64,000 bases of DNA from CBDANW01 sp965197825. Its GTDB lineage: Bacteria > Acidobacteriota > Vicinamibacteria > Marinacidobacterales > DATDRI01. Position numbers and translations under genes: made by a program. Where the stretch lies: contig CBDANW010000003.1 of assembly GCA_965197825.1 (NCBI GenBank), forward strand, positions 1,984,001 through 2,048,000. Reading direction: 5' to 3'. Under the pieces are notes generated by a model. It searched no databases and had not been told where the DNA came from. It worked only from the letters and a program-made list of their open reading frames with translations. Shown here piece by piece: positions 63,916 to 64,000 of this stretch. Numbering within the stretch: the stretch's first letter is position 1; each line of letters opens with the position of its first letter.

Positions 63916-64000
63916 AGCCGAGACCGGATAGCTCCAAACTGTCCCATCCGCCACACAGTCTGGCCAATCGTGGCACCGCAGAGACGGGTGAGATTTTCCG
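63916..64000. repeat. Dispersed repeat R1, copy D, cut by window edge
   Basis: Matches 53486-53571 almost base for base (GAGACCGGATAGCTCC; TCCGCCACACAGTCTGGCCA). Confidence 0.75.

Noticed and set aside
1..64000. CRISPR array
   Set aside because: No regularly spaced short direct repeats were seen on either strand; the repeats found are long, dispersed IS-type copies.

Overview
The window is a mobile-element graveyard with defence genes stranded in it. It comes from a Gram-negative bacterium: there are two lipobox lipoproteins, an RlpA-family protein, a fragment resembling an outer-membrane barrel C-terminus and a 4Fe-4S quinolinate synthase. The sequence is moderately GC-rich and mixes pieces of different composition. 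I cannot name a genus. Transposition is recent: three IS256-family copies have clean 8-bp target duplications and two IS3 copies have 3-bp duplications. Most other elements are fragments nested in each other.

Layout. 1-654 is the edge of an IS256-type element, followed by tRNA-Ser(UGA) at 729-814 and a dispersed non-coding repeat (R1). 2.1-3.0 kb: HEPN-like protein. 3.0-4.2 kb: IS3 with a nonsense mutation. 4.4-8.2 kb: 1262-residue protein with a C-terminal PD-(D/E)XK nuclease. 8.3-16.8 kb: two near-identical inverted IS256 copies, a second R1 copy carrying a MITE-like insert, a DUF4145 gene, and an IS256-type element interrupted by an IS3. 16.8-21 kb: HNH endonuclease and a GmrSD-like DUF262/HNH protein. 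21-24.7 kb: IS mosaic and two overlapping genes that each carry an RX4H motif. 24.9-26.1 kb: exonuclease/BRCT pair. 26-30.4 kb: remnants, an intact IS256 copy and a gutted group II intron. 30.5-33.3 kb: RHH regulator, C5 methylase, probable restriction enzyme and Vsr. 33.6-35.0 kb: integrase-type IS. 35.1-35.6 kb: rhodanese lipoprotein with in-frame TGA at the active-site cysteine. 35.9-40.6 kb: complete qatABCD. 40.9-43.8 kb: DUF2924, truncated serine recombinase, and a GNAT gene split by an IS3. 44.2-45.2 kb: nadA. 45.4-51.2 kb: all-minus phage or satellite module (terminase subunits, ParB-methylase, P4-type primase-helicase). 52.0-52.7 kb: HNH gene. 54.2-58.9 kb: single-chain type ISP restriction-modification protein. 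59.8-60.4 kb: RlpA lipoprotein. 61.3-63.6 kb: OLD-like AAA/TOPRIM nuclease.

Together these form a defence island: at least four recognisable systems (type II R-M with Vsr, QatABCD, type ISP R-M, DUF262/HNH), plus an OLD-like nuclease and several unassigned nuclease or HEPN genes, separated by IS debris that has broken some neighbours and supplied promoter pieces to others. Two dispersed repeats deserve attention: R1 (four copies) and a roughly 55-150 bp IS-end-like repeat, called R2 here, with at least ten copies.
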